NCBI RefSeq assembly: GCF_035918095.1
Contig: NZ_CP109137.1
Span: forward strand, 496,001-560,000
DNA from: Streptomyces sp. NBC_01750
GTDB taxonomy: Bacteria > Actinomycetota > Actinomycetes > Streptomycetales > Streptomycetaceae
Length of the DNA stretch: 64,000 bases
Reading direction: 5' to 3'
Position numbers and translations under genes: made by a program. Under the pieces are notes generated by a model. It saw only the letters and a program-made list of their open reading frames with translations, ran no database searches and had not been told where the DNA came from. Below are positions 53,827 to 62,694 of this stretch, in pieces. The stretch's first letter is position 1. Each line of letters starts with the position of its first letter.

Positions 53827-54495
53827 TCAGGCCACGGAGTCCTTGGGTGTTCCGGACACGAAAGCGAGGATTGCAGGCACTGCCTCGCTCAGACTCTCGA
53901 AGTGGCGGTGCACGCCATCCACCGCGACAGGAGCATTGACTCCCCACACCGTCATGCCGGCACGCAGCCCGGACGTCACCCCCGAAGGCGCGTCCTCAAC
54001 AACCAGACATTCCTCCGGCGCGGCACCGAGGCACTTCGCGGCCAGCAGATAAGGGACCGGCGAGGGCTTGCCCTCCTCGACGGCAGCGGCATCCACGAGG
54101 ACGTCCGGAACGGGCAGACCTGTGCGGACGAATCGCCCGCGCACCCGGTGTTCGTAGTTCGAAGTCACCAGCCCCCAGCGCCCCGACGGCAGGGCGGAGA
54201 GCAGCTCCGACGCGCCTTCGAACGCCGTATAGACGCCGGAGCGGACGTCCTCATCCTCCAGTTCATGCAGCGCAGCCAGACACTCTCGCGGATCCCGATC
54301 CGGGGCAACGGCCGCGAACGTCTCCATGGGCCGCGTTCGTAGCGCCAGTCGATACACCTCATCCGGGTCCAGTCCGTGTCGCGCCGCCCACGTTGTCCAG
54401 ACCCGGCGCTGGTTGTCCACGGCGTCGATCAGCGTACCGTCGACATCAAACAGGACGTACTTCCCCGGAAGGGGCTGTGCTGGATAGCTGTTCAC
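53827..54495 (-). CDS. HAD-IA family hydrolase
   Basis: 222 residues from GTG 54495. KYVLFDVDGTLIDAVDNQRR is motif I with both aspartates, LVTSNYEHRVRGRF motif II, Lys in EEGKPSPVPYLLA motif III, ECLVVEDAPSGVTSGLRAGM motif IV. It resembles phosphoglycolate or sugar-phosphate phosphatases with a helical cap at 20-85. It lies 137 bases downstream of the rppA-like gene on the same strand, without evidence for joint function. Confidence 0.9.
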   Translation of the reverse strand: MNSYPAQPLPGKYVLFDVDGTLIDAVDNQRRVWTTWAARHGLDPDEVYRLALRTRPMETFAAVAPDRDPRECLAALHELEDEDVRSGVYTAFEGASELLSALPSGRWGLVTSNYEHRVRGRFVRTGLPVPDVLVDAAAVEEGKPSPVPYLLAAKCLGAAPEECLVVEDAPSGVTSGLRAGMTVWGVNAPVAVDGVHRHFESLSEAVPAILAFVSGTPKDSVA

Positions 54496-54632
54496 GCCGC
54501 GATCATGCCATCAGCCCACGGAGCGAGCAGCTGCGGGACAGCCCTTTGGCCGGGCGATGACCAATTGACCAGGGACCGCGGTGTGCTGCTGCTCGATCGG
54601 AGCGACGCAGCTTCGACTGCCGACCCATGCTC

Positions 54633-55679
54633 CTAGCCGGTCCAGGTGCCGAGACTCATCTCGGCGGTGATGCCGGGCCCGAAACCGGCCAGCAGCCCTC
54701 TTTGCCCCTCGAGAGCTGATGCCTCGTCGAACATCCGGCCCAGGGCATCGAGCACCACAGCACTGGCGATGTTGCCGTACTCGGTGAGCGTGGCGCGACT
54801 GAAGCGGAACGCCTCGGGGTGTACGTCGAGGAAGCGGCTCAGGTCGTCCAGGATCCGCGGACCGCCCGCGTGGATGATGTAGAAGTCCAGCTTGGAGGCG
54901 TTCCACTGATTCTGTTCGGCAACGGCACGCAGCGCCGGGGCGAGCGGCTCCATCGTCCCGGGCACGCGCTTGTCGAGCTGGAAGTGGAACCCCGTCGGCC
55001 GGACCGCGTAGGAGATCCAGTCCTCGGTGTGAGGGATGAGGTACGAGCCGTTGATTTCCAGTCGGACGCCGGTGCCACCGTTGCCTCGGACCGCCACAGC
55101 GGCAATCCCGTCGCCGAACAGGCCGTTGGACAGCAGCGATCCCACGCTCAGGTCGCTGGGCTGGTAGCACAACGAGCAGAACTCGCATGCGACGACGAGA
55201 ACGTTGGCGTCGGGATACGCCGTGCAGAAGTCGTGGGCACGGTTGACGGCCGCACCGCCCCCGGCGCATCCGAGTTGTGCGATGGGCAGCTGCCGTGTCT
55301 CGGAGCGGAAACCCATCGTGTTGATCAGCCATGCGGTCAACGACGGCATCATGAAGCCTGTGCAGGAGACGTAGACGATCAGGTCGATCTCCTGTGGCTC
55401 GAGTTGCGCGTGATCCAGCGCCTTGCGCACAACAGCCGGCACGCGGGCCTTGGATTCGGCTTCGTAGACGGCGCTGCGTGCATCGAACCCCGGGTGCCGC
55501 AGCACCTCTTCTACCGGCTGGATCAGATGTCGCTTCCGCACCCCGGTGTGCGCGATCAGACTGAGGATCAGGGGGAGTTGTGGATGGGTGCTATGCAATC
55601 GCGTTGCCAGTTCGAGGGTTTCCTCGTTGGTGATCACGTGGTCGGGCACCGTCACTGCCGGTTTGCACAGAACCGTCAT
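54633..55679 (-). CDS. rppA: Type III polyketide synthase, 1,3,6,8-tetrahydroxynaphthalene synthase (RppA-like)
   Basis: 348 residues; GGAGGAG lies five bases before the ATG. The triad falls at Cys138 (QLGCAGGGAAVNRAHDF), His270 (IIHAGGPRILDDL) and Asn303 (LTEYGNIAS), the same numbers as in RppA of Streptomyces griseus as I remember it. Cys106 (VSCTGFMMPSLTAW) and Tyr224 (EDWISYAV), which shape the RppA cavity, are also kept. It should condense five malonyl-CoA to THN, which oxidises to flaviolin. The P450 and quinone genes often found with rppA are absent. Confidence 0.92.
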   Translation of the reverse strand: MTVLCKPAVTVPDHVITNEETLELATRLHSTHPQLPLILSLIAHTGVRKRHLIQPVEEVLRHPGFDARSAVYEAESKARVPAVVRKALDHAQLEPQEIDLIVYVSCTGFMMPSLTAWLINTMGFRSETRQLPIAQLGCAGGGAAVNRAHDFCTAYPDANVLVVACEFCSLCYQPSDLSVGSLLSNGLFGDGIAAVAVRGNGGTGVRLEINGSYLIPHTEDWISYAVRPTGFHFQLDKRVPGTMEPLAPALRAVAEQNQWNASKLDFYIIHAGGPRILDDLSRFLDVHPEAFRFSRATLTEYGNIASAVVLDALGRMFDEASALEGQRGLLAGFGPGITAEMSLGTWTG

Positions 55680-56229
55680 GGATCTCCTCCCAGCGTCTGA
55701 TGGTCATACGGCGCAGCCTTGGCCGGATTTGGGTCATCGCCAGGTGACATGCGCCGCGGCTTTGTGCGCGCGGCGGGCTGAAGAGTGCCCAGTGGGTCCG
55801 GCGGAGTTGAGGCCGACATTCCTGAGACGGTGCGGAGAGGTCGACCGTCGAGAGCAGAGCTCTCGCCATACGCCTGGATCGCGTCCACGACGTGCTTGGC
55901 TGCCGAACCACAACGCTACGCCAGGCGGGTGTCCCCTGCATGCCGACCGCGGCACGGTTCGCATGCGACGCGAGAGTCACCCGTTCGGAGCATTGCGGCT
56001 GGTCGTGGGCAAGCGGGTCGGTTGAAGTGGACGGTGGACTCGTTCGGCCTGCGCAGCCGTCCTGTGCGCTCCATGCCGCTGATGGACGGCGAAGGCGCCG
56101 ATAACGAGGCCGTCTGATCGCCGGGGACCGGCGGCACGTCGGGATCTGACTCGGCATGCGGACCAACCGTGGTACGCCCACGCTGCCTGCCCCTGCCCGT
56201 TGCGCTGTCCGGCCTGGAAGGACCACCAC
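55680..56229. other. Divergent promoter region, no supported gene
   Basis: 550 bases between the rppA-like gene and the aldo/keto reductase. It should hold both promoters. Several GC-driven frames exist but none with a recognised product; I saw no clear operator. Confidence 0.4.
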
Positions 56230-57168
56230 ATGATGCGCCCAGCACCCCCGGAGAGTTCCAAGCAGCTGACCATCGGCGGCGACCTGACGATCAACCGCCT
56301 CGGCTTCGGCGCGATGCACCTCACCGGCCCCGGTATGTGGGGGCCACCCGAGGAGCCCGACAACGCCATCGCTGTGCTCCGTCGTGCCGTGGACCTGGGT
56401 GTCACCTTCATCGACACCGCCGATGCCTATGGGCCCGGCGACAACGAACGCATCATCCGTGAAGCCCTGCATCCCTACCCCGAAGAACTGGTGATCTCCA
56501 CGAAGGGCGGCATGCTGCGCTCCGGGCCGGATGACTGGCCCGACGAGGGCGAGTTGTACATCGTCCCTCTGGGCCGTCCGGAATACCTTCGCCAGCAGGT
56601 CGAGATGAGTTTGCGCAACCTCGGCGTGGAGCGCATCGACCTGTACCAGCTGCACAGCATCGATCCGGCCGTCCCGCTGGCCGACCAGCTCGGAGAACTG
56701 GTCAGGCTCCAGGAGCAGGGAAAGATCCGCCACATCGGTATTTCCGGACAGCCCGGAGTCACTGTGGAGCAACTGGAGCAGGCACGCGAGACCGCGGCCC
56801 TCGTCGCAGTGGAGAACCGCTACAACATCGCCGATCGCGTCGGTGAAGACGCCCTGCGCTACGCGGAGGAGCACGGTATCGCCTTCATCTCCTGGTTTCC
56901 CATGGGGCACGGAGAGCTCGTCGGGCCTGACGGACTGCTCACCCCGATCGCCGCGCGGTACGGCGTGACGGCCTCGCAGCTCGCCCTGGCCTGGCTGCTG
57001 CACCGCTCACCGGCCACCCTGCTGATCCCGGGCACCACTTCTCTCACCCACCTGGAAGACAACATGCGCGCGGCCGACATCCGGCTGAGCGACAGCGACT
57101 GGAAGACCATCACCTACGAGGTCGACCGCTGCCGGTCCGCCGACACCACCCCCGTGCCGGTGCGGTGA
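56230..57168 (+). CDS. Aldo/keto reductase
   Basis: 312 residues from ATG 56230, with GGAAGG eight bases upstream. LTINRLGFGAMHLTGPGMWG, FIDTADAYGPGDNERIIREA (catalytic Asp and Tyr), ELVISTKGGM (Lys) and DLYQLHSIDPAVPLADQLGE (His) give the complete AKR tetrad; LIPGTTSLTHLEDNMRAADI is the NADPH-binding end. It reduces a carbonyl compound with NADPH. The SnoaL-like gene follows 28 bases later, so the two form an operon. Confidence 0.93.
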   Translation: MMRPAPPESSKQLTIGGDLTINRLGFGAMHLTGPGMWGPPEEPDNAIAVLRRAVDLGVTFIDTADAYGPGDNERIIREALHPYPEELVISTKGGMLRSGPDDWPDEGELYIVPLGRPEYLRQQVEMSLRNLGVERIDLYQLHSIDPAVPLADQLGELVRLQEQGKIRHIGISGQPGVTVEQLEQARETAALVAVENRYNIADRVGEDALRYAEEHGIAFISWFPMGHGELVGPDGLLTPIAARYGVTASQLALAWLLHRSPATLLIPGTTSLTHLEDNMRAADIRLSDSDWKTITYEVDRCRSADTTPVPVR

Positions 57169-57196
57169 GCGTCAACCACGCGACGACGGAGGACTC

Positions 57197-57610
57197 ATGG
57201 ACACCTCACACGTGCACCCCAATGCCACCGTTCTGCGCTCCGTATACGCAGACCTTTCGCGCATAGCCGACTACGTCGACGACGACGTGGTGCTGCACAC
57301 CGCGCAGCGCGGGATCGTCGGCCGGCCGTCGAAGGTACAGGGCAAGGAAGCTGTCCTGGCGCATGAACGCGACCTCATCCGCCTGACAGGCCACACCCTG
57401 GTCATGGACGTGGAGCACATCACGGCCAACGACGAATTCGGAGCGGTGCTCGGGATACTGCGAGCACATCGCGACCGCCGGGACATCGCGATGCCCTTCT
57501 GCGGGCTGTGGCGCTTCAGGGACGGCCGGATCGTCGAGCACTGGGAGCACGCTTATGACCCGCGGCTCCTCGACCGGTCCCTGACCGGTGCCGAACCCGT
57601 GGCGCCCTGA
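57197..57610 (+). CDS. SnoaL-like/NTF2-fold protein
   Basis: 137 residues, GGAGG upstream of the ATG. YADLSRIADYVDDDVVLHTA, VQGKEAVLAHERDLIRLTGH and FCGLWRFRDGRIVEHWEHAY form the cone-shaped NTF2/SnoaL fold; WRFRDGRIVEHWE is the usual end. Such proteins act as small cyclases, isomerases or hydratases. Operon with the aldo/keto reductase. Confidence 0.85.
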   Translation: MDTSHVHPNATVLRSVYADLSRIADYVDDDVVLHTAQRGIVGRPSKVQGKEAVLAHERDLIRLTGHTLVMDVEHITANDEFGAVLGILRAHRDRRDIAMPFCGLWRFRDGRIVEHWEHAYDPRLLDRSLTGAEPVAP

Positions 57611-57680
57611 ACGCCGGTCGGATCCCGCCAGGCCCGTGCGGGCGCGCGGCGGGGCCGATGCGCGTCCGGCGTGTCGTTTC

Positions 57681-57698
57681 GTCTACATCGATGTAGAC
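57681..57698. promoter_or_regulatory. Perfect 18-bp palindrome, BlaI/CopY-type operator candidate
   Basis: GTCTACATCGATGTAGAC is a perfect palindrome with the TACA-N4-TGTA core of BlaI/MecI/CopY operators. A degenerate half-site (GTAGACG) follows at 57711-57717. It lies 100 bases before the truncated membrane-protein gene, and no BlaI-type regulator gene is in the window. Confidence 0.6.
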
Positions 57699-57797
57699 CG
57701 CCTATGTTGCGTAGACGAAGGGCGTGGAGAGAGGCCGGCGCGCAGGCGCGGTCGTAGCTAGCTGGGCGCCTGATGCCGTTCACCGCCGTCACACAAC

Positions 57798-57989
57798 ATG
57801 TCGCTCGCCGCCCCGCGCGATGAAGCGCCGACGGTCAACCAGGAGGGCGCTTTGGGACAGTCGGAATTCCTCACCGGGGTGGATGGCACCGCTGAGGGCC
57901 GGTACGTGATGAAGAAGCTTCCTGAGGTAACTCTGGCCTTCTGGATCATGAAGATCGCCGCGACCACTCTACCCGAGCACCGCCCGTAG
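57798..57989 (+). pseudogene. N-terminal stub of a COG4705-type membrane protein
   Basis: 63 codons: MSLAAPRDEAPTVNQEGALG then VMKKLPEVTLAFWIMKIAAT and TLPEHRP, stop. KxPEVTxxFWxxKxxxTT is the conserved first segment of COG4705 membrane proteins, which are normally about 250 residues with several helices. Here the sequence ends after the first helix. Confidence 0.6.
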
Positions 57990-58677
57990 CGCCCCACGGC
58001 CGCGCCGCGGTTCGCCCACGCCGGCGCGCGCGACCGGATCTCCCGTCCGCAACGCTCCTCACATCGCAGGCTGACGTCCTGCCGCCTTCCAATAGGTTCT
58101 AATGGACTGGCGCACGCGGAGTAGACAGATCCCGATCATCACGGGTCGACACTCCGCTTTGAATCCGCGCCGCCCTCAACTCTGGATGGTTGTGCATGAC
58201 TGCTGCCTCTCCCCACCACGATCCTGCCCGGCCCATACAGAACACGGCAGGCTCGTCAGCTGCGCCGCAGCACCACGATCTGTTCCTCCAGCCGCGCTAC
58301 ACCGTCGAACTGCCGCCGTTGGACGAGGAGGAGGACGCCTTCCTTCCGCCTTCCCCTCTTCCCTCACACCGGCGGCCCGGAGCAACCCGAGGTCGTTGAC
58401 CGCGGCCCGTCCAGCCAGGTCGTGACCAGCGGCCTGCTCGGCGGTCCGGGCGGGCCTGCGCCGACCAGGGAAAAGAGGCGCCCCGGGTGTCGCGGAAAGC
58501 GCATCGATCGTTGCCCACCGGCCTTCTCACCCGACCGCGGGCTCGTCACCCCGGTCGGAACCGAAGTTCACGGCGACTTCCTCCTCATATCCGACCGGCC
58601 GGGGCCCCGCGGCGTCTCTCAGGGGCCCGGCGGTGCTGCCGGGAGTGCGGTGATCCGCTGCCGCCGCCCGTCGGCTG
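57990..58677. other. Intergenic region, no supported gene
   Basis: About 690 bases. A plus frame from 58196 (MTAASPHHDPARPIQNTAGS then HDLFLQPRYTVELPPLDEEE) has an acidic, protein-like stretch but no family and no clear end; it could be another relic. Nothing else recognised. Confidence 0.4.
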
Positions 58678-58800
58678 ACGAACGCCCGCCGCAGCGTCCG
58701 CGACCACGAACGCCTCCCACAGCACGCCGAAGCACACCTGATCCGGGGGCTCATCACCGTGCGATGGCCAGGCGACTGACTGGCCAAGGCCGCAAACCGA
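58678..58800 (+). pseudogene. C-terminal tail of an IS5-type transposase
   Basis: TNARRSVRDHERLPQHAEAH then LIRGLITV in one frame and RAMARRLTGQGRKP in the next match the NARRxxRDYERLPxHxEAH...MTRRLT end of IS5 transposases. The frame changes near 58763. Confidence 0.65.
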
Positions 58801-58858
58801 CCGCTGGCCACGATGGGCGCGGCCGACCTGCCCGCTTCCTGGGCACGTTCGCCACGGT

Positions 58859-59060
58859 GTGATGACGCCGCGCGGCACGACGGCCGTGCAGGGCTCCTCG
58901 CAGGCGAACGCGTTCGCCTCGATCTCCGCCGGCATCAGCGCCCTGTGGGGCCCGCTGGACTGTGGCGCCAACCGCTCAAGCCGGAGGAGCACGCCCTCTC
59001 CGACGACTACTTCGTCTCGCGCAACCTCTCTCTGTCCGAACGTGACCTTCGGTGTCGTCA
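58859..59060 (+). pseudogene. Scrambled citrate synthase fragment
   Basis: PRGTTAVQGSSQANAFASIS then AGISALWGPLDCGAN resembles the STxxVRxxGSSQANxFAxxxAG region of citrate synthase with a damaged HGGAN active-site loop. In another frame LKPEEHALSDDYFVSRNLS resembles its later ALSDDYFVERKLYPN motif, and PNV follows in the first frame. Intervening sequence is deleted. Confidence 0.6.
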
Positions 59061-59250
59061 CCAACGCCCACCGCATCAACTCCGGTGTCCAGCTCATCAC
59101 TTCGGGTTCCTCCGACTTCTTCCTCTTTGGGGAGGACGAGACGGAGGACGCGGGAAGCGTGACAGCGCGCACCCCCTCGCCGGAGTGAACCCGGCGCGGG
59201 CTCGGCCACGCGTTTGACTTCGAGCGCGTTCCCACTCGTAGCTTGGCAGC

Positions 59251-60213
59251 ATGGCAACTCCTCAGCACAGGATCGGGTCAGGCTTCGGAGCCCGGAGCAC
59301 CACGGAGGAGGTTCTGCACGGGATCGACCTGCCCGGAAAGTTCGCGATCGTCACCGGCGGCTACTCGGGCATCGGACTGGAGACGACGCGGGCGCTCGCC
59401 GGCGCCGGCGCCCATGTCGTGGTGCCCGCCCGGCGCCGCGCGGCCGCCCAGGAGGCGGTCGCCGGCATCGACAGCGTGGAGGTCGACGAACTGGATCTCT
59501 CCGACCTCGAAAGCGTCCGCGGTTTCGCCGAACGCTTCATCGCCTCCGGACGCAGCATCGACTTGTTGATCAACAACGCCGGGGTCATGGCCTGCCCCGA
59601 GACACGAGTCGGACCGGGCTGGGAGGCGCAGTTCGCGACCAACCACCTCGGCCACTACGCGCTCGTCAACCGGCTCTGGCCGACGATCGCGCGCGGCGGG
59701 GCGCGAGTCGTCACGGTGTCCTCCAACGGCCACCAGTTCTCGGGCATCCACTGGGACGACGTGCAGTTCGAGCACGGCTACGACAAGTGGCAGGCATACG
59801 GGCAGGCGAAGACCGCCAACGCCCTGTTCTCCGTACAGCTCGATGCGCTCGGCCGGAACGCCGGTGTACGAGCGTTTTCGGTGCACCCGGGCGCCATTGC
59901 CACCCAGTTGGGGCGCCACGTGCCCAGGGAGGAGATGCTCGCTGCCGGCTGGATCGACGAGGACGGCAACCCGGTAGCTGCCGGGTTCAAAACCCCGGGC
60001 CAGTGTGCGGCGACGCAGGTGTGGGCGGCGACCTCCCCGCAGCTGGCGGGCATGGGCGGCGTCTACTGCGAGGACTGCGACATCGCGGAGCCCGCGGGCG
60101 AGGGTGAGCTCACCGGGGGCGTACGCGCCTACGCGACGGACCCCGGGCAGGCGGCGCGGCTGTGGAAGCTCTCGGCCGAGCTCACAGGTGTCGACGCGTT
60201 CGCGGCCGTCTGA
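59251..60213 (+). CDS. SDR family oxidoreductase (retinol-dehydrogenase-like)
   Basis: 320 residues. FAIVTGGYSGIGLETTRALA, DLLINNAGVMACPETRVGPG, NHLGHYALVNRLWP and WQAYGQAKTANALFSVQLDA give cofactor motif, NNAG and the YxxxK pair; VTVSSNGHQFSGIHW holds the Ser. The HLGHxxLV and SSxGH patterns fit the WWOX/retinol dehydrogenase-like branch. It stands alone. Confidence 0.93.
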   Translation: MATPQHRIGSGFGARSTTEEVLHGIDLPGKFAIVTGGYSGIGLETTRALAGAGAHVVVPARRRAAAQEAVAGIDSVEVDELDLSDLESVRGFAERFIASGRSIDLLINNAGVMACPETRVGPGWEAQFATNHLGHYALVNRLWPTIARGGARVVTVSSNGHQFSGIHWDDVQFEHGYDKWQAYGQAKTANALFSVQLDALGRNAGVRAFSVHPGAIATQLGRHVPREEMLAAGWIDEDGNPVAAGFKTPGQCAATQVWAATSPQLAGMGGVYCEDCDIAEPAGEGELTGGVRAYATDPGQAARLWKLSAELTGVDAFAAV

Positions 60214-60365
60214 GCGGGTCCCTCCGCATCGAGTACATGGGCCGGTGGTCGCCGGTCCGAGCGAACAGTCGACCTACACGACCGCTGAAGGTTCCGACCG
60301 CTCTCGTCGGACTTGATGCTTCCAGGCCCGGGCCCGACAAGCGCTTCGCCCGTGCTGCTATGCCA

Positions 60366-60800
60366 TCAGGGCGAGCAATACGCTCGGGCCTGCGCAAATA
60401 CAGCGAAGCTGCCGGGGTTGTCGAAAATCACGAACCAGGTGTCGTTGCTGGTGTTGGTGGTGCTCCGAATGGATTCCCCCGGGACGACTCCGGGGGCGTT
60501 GGTGATCCAACCGCCGGAGACCGCCGTCTGGCCGGCTGGGCAGACAGCCCGGGTCGCGACAGAGCTGTGCGCCGGCACCGAGACGACCGGACCTTGTGCT
60601 TCAGTGATGGGGATGGCCCTCGTGGTACCCGTTGCGCCAGTCACATCCGCCTCGCCTCTATCGCGTGCCGCCGCCGCAGCCGGGCTGACGATCCCGGCCG
60701 CCAGGACGAGCGCGAGCGATGCGATCGCGCCGCCGGTCATCCACGTGCCTCGACGGGGCGGCTGCCCGCGGCGGAATGCTGTCGCGTGCTCAGGACTCAT
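60366..60800 (-). CDS. Secreted protein with CPAGQxAVSGG domain
   Basis: 144 residues from ATG 60800, with GAGGAG eight bases upstream; the longer frame lacks a signal peptide. A hydrophobic segment GAIASLALVLAAGIVSPAAA (about 24-43) should be the Sec signal. The mature part has VCPAGQTAVSGGWITNAPGV and a late Cys (QARAYC), a small two-cysteine beta domain seen in many actinobacterial exported proteins. Function unknown. Confidence 0.75.
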   Translation of the reverse strand: MSPEHATAFRRGQPPRRGTWMTGGAIASLALVLAAGIVSPAAAAARDRGEADVTGATGTTRAIPITEAQGPVVSVPAHSSVATRAVCPAGQTAVSGGWITNAPGVVPGESIRSTTNTSNDTWFVIFDNPGSFAVFAQARAYCSP

Positions 60801-61003
60801 TTGATTGCTCCTCGGTGCATGAACTGGGACGTGTGCGAGCCTGAGGGCGAGCTTGACCTGCTCACGGCCGGTCGTTCGCTGCACCGGGCCGGAGCAGGCT
60901 GCTTAATCATCAGATCGGACTAGCGGGCTCGTGCATGGTTGGCGGTGGTGCGTCGACCCCGTGATCGTTGATAACGGTCTGTGTGGTGGGGAACCGAGCA
61001 CGT

Positions 61004-61110
61004 GTGCACGTCCTGGAGACGCCCGCCCCCGTGGTCGCGGACGCCCTCGGCTCCACCAAGTCACCATCGCCAATGACGCGGCCCAAGCCGGAAACACCTG
61101 GGAGCCGGGC
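61004..61110 (+). pseudogene. C-terminal fragment of a tyrosine integrase-like protein
   Basis: VHVLETPAPVVADALG in one frame continues as LHQVTIANDAAQAGNTW in the next. The pattern 'xxPAPVxADxLGxHxxTAxxxAxxAGxxW' occurs near the end of actinobacterial site-specific integrases. A single-base loss near 61050 joins the two. No attachment site was seen. Confidence 0.4.
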
Positions 61111-61309
61111 AAGATGAGCCTGCAGGACGACATGCGAGCCAGGCAGAAGGCCACTGAGGTCGAAGGAGCCCTCGACGAGCTGGGCCGGCGGGGCACGGCC
61201 TGCCTCCAGGACTTCCGAGGCCGGCGCCGAGACCCTCCCAAGGTGGGCACGTGCTCCTGGCCAACAGGTTGAACCTGTCTCCTCAGAGCACGGCCATCCA
61301 CAGGAGGCG

Positions 61310-62425
61310 CTACGTGTCTTGTCCTGGCGGCGGTCCGGAGACGGCCGGGTCCAGGTAGGCGGGCCCGGGCAGGCCCTTGCGGCGCATGGCAATACCGGTC
61401 AGCGCCTCGAAGATGGCCCGGCGGGCGTTCATCGTGGTGGTGTAACCGGGATCCAGATCCGGGACGACCTCGACGACCTCCATGCCCACCACGGGCGTCT
61501 CGTGGCAGATCCGGCGGATGGCCGGTAGCAGCTCCCGGTTGGTCAGACCCGGCGGCTCCGGGGCGCCGGTGCCCGGGGCGAAGGCCGGGTCCAACACGTC
61601 GATGTCCAGCGACACGTACAGGTACTCCGGCCCGTCCAGCGCCTCGGCGATGGCCTGCTCCAGGACGGCATCGAATCCGCGGCGGTCGATCTCGGCCATG
61701 AAGTGCGTGCGCATCCCGTGCTCGCGCATCCAGCCGAACAGCTCGTCATCGGGTGCCATCGCGCTGCGCAGGCCGATCTGGAGGAAGTTGCGCCCCGGTA
61801 CATGCTCGTCCTCGATCAACCGACGAATCGGTGTGGCGTGCGTGACCAGGTGACCGAACAAGTCGTTGTGGCAATCCGGGTGTGCATCAAAGTGGACCAC
61901 TCCGACCTTGCCCGGCCCGTACACATCGGCCAGGGCCGCGGCGTCCGGCCAGAGGATCGAGTGGTCCCCGCCGAGCACGATCGGGATCGCGCCGGTCTCG
62001 GCGATCTCCCGGACCAGTGCGCGGATCGGTTCCATGGAGTTGTCGATGCTGAATGGGTCGACCGCGGCGTCACCGTAGTCGACCACCGTGAGCTCGTCGA
62101 ACGGCCGGATGCGGGTGCTGGGGTTGACCAGCGCCTTCGGTGTGTTGGGCAGGATCCGTTCGTCGCCCCGGAGTGCGCGCGGCCCGTAGGCTGTCCCCCG
62201 GTGCCCCAGGCCCATGTCGACCGGGGCCCCGAGGACCGCCACGTCGACGTGGCCGGCGCGCAGGTCGTCCTGGTTGAGGCACAGCGGCACCCCGAAGAAC
62301 GTGGCGATGCCTGCGTAGGTGGGGACGAAGGCGTACCGCTGCAGGTTGATCGGCCCGGGTTCGCGCTGGGGGTCGTGCGAGCGGTCGAGTTCCATCTTCC
62401 AGACATCCCGGGGTATGCCTGCCAC
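61310..62425 (-). CDS. Agmatinase/arginase (ureohydrolase) family enzyme
   Basis: 371 residues from GTG 62425, with AGGGAG seven bases upstream; the longer frame has no family match. VLGGDHSILWP, VHFDAHPDCHND and SLDIDVLDPAFAPGTG carry the His and Asp ligands of the two Mn ions. GAPEPPGLTNRELL takes the place of the usual GTPEPGGLT. The N-terminal ~50 residues before the AVLGAPVDMGLGHRGTAYGP core are as in the guanidino-acid branch. It should release urea from agmatine or a guanidino acid; no transporter is adjacent. Confidence 0.9.
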   Translation of the reverse strand: MAGIPRDVWKMELDRSHDPQREPGPINLQRYAFVPTYAGIATFFGVPLCLNQDDLRAGHVDVAVLGAPVDMGLGHRGTAYGPRALRGDERILPNTPKALVNPSTRIRPFDELTVVDYGDAAVDPFSIDNSMEPIRALVREIAETGAIPIVLGGDHSILWPDAAALADVYGPGKVGVVHFDAHPDCHNDLFGHLVTHATPIRRLIEDEHVPGRNFLQIGLRSAMAPDDELFGWMREHGMRTHFMAEIDRRGFDAVLEQAIAEALDGPEYLYVSLDIDVLDPAFAPGTGAPEPPGLTNRELLPAIRRICHETPVVGMEVVEVVPDLDPGYTTTMNARRAIFEALTGIAMRRKGLPGPAYLDPAVSGPPPGQDT

Positions 62426-62694
62426 GGCTGGCTCCCTACTGCTGGTTACGGACGGAGCTTCCGGTCCTGCTCGGACATACATCCAGGATGCGCGCCGACG
62501 AAGCCCCATGCCCGTTTTGTGCCCGATCGAGCCGCGCATTGCGCGCACTGGTAGTCCCTCGCGAGCACGGTCCATTCGATGACATGGACCGGGACGTCGT
62601 CGAACGGCCGCGTTGCTTCATGCCTCCGGTCGAAGGCCGGTGGTCGACCCGCCCTGGCTCCCGCGGAGTCCGCGATCGGTTCAACCGATGGCGG

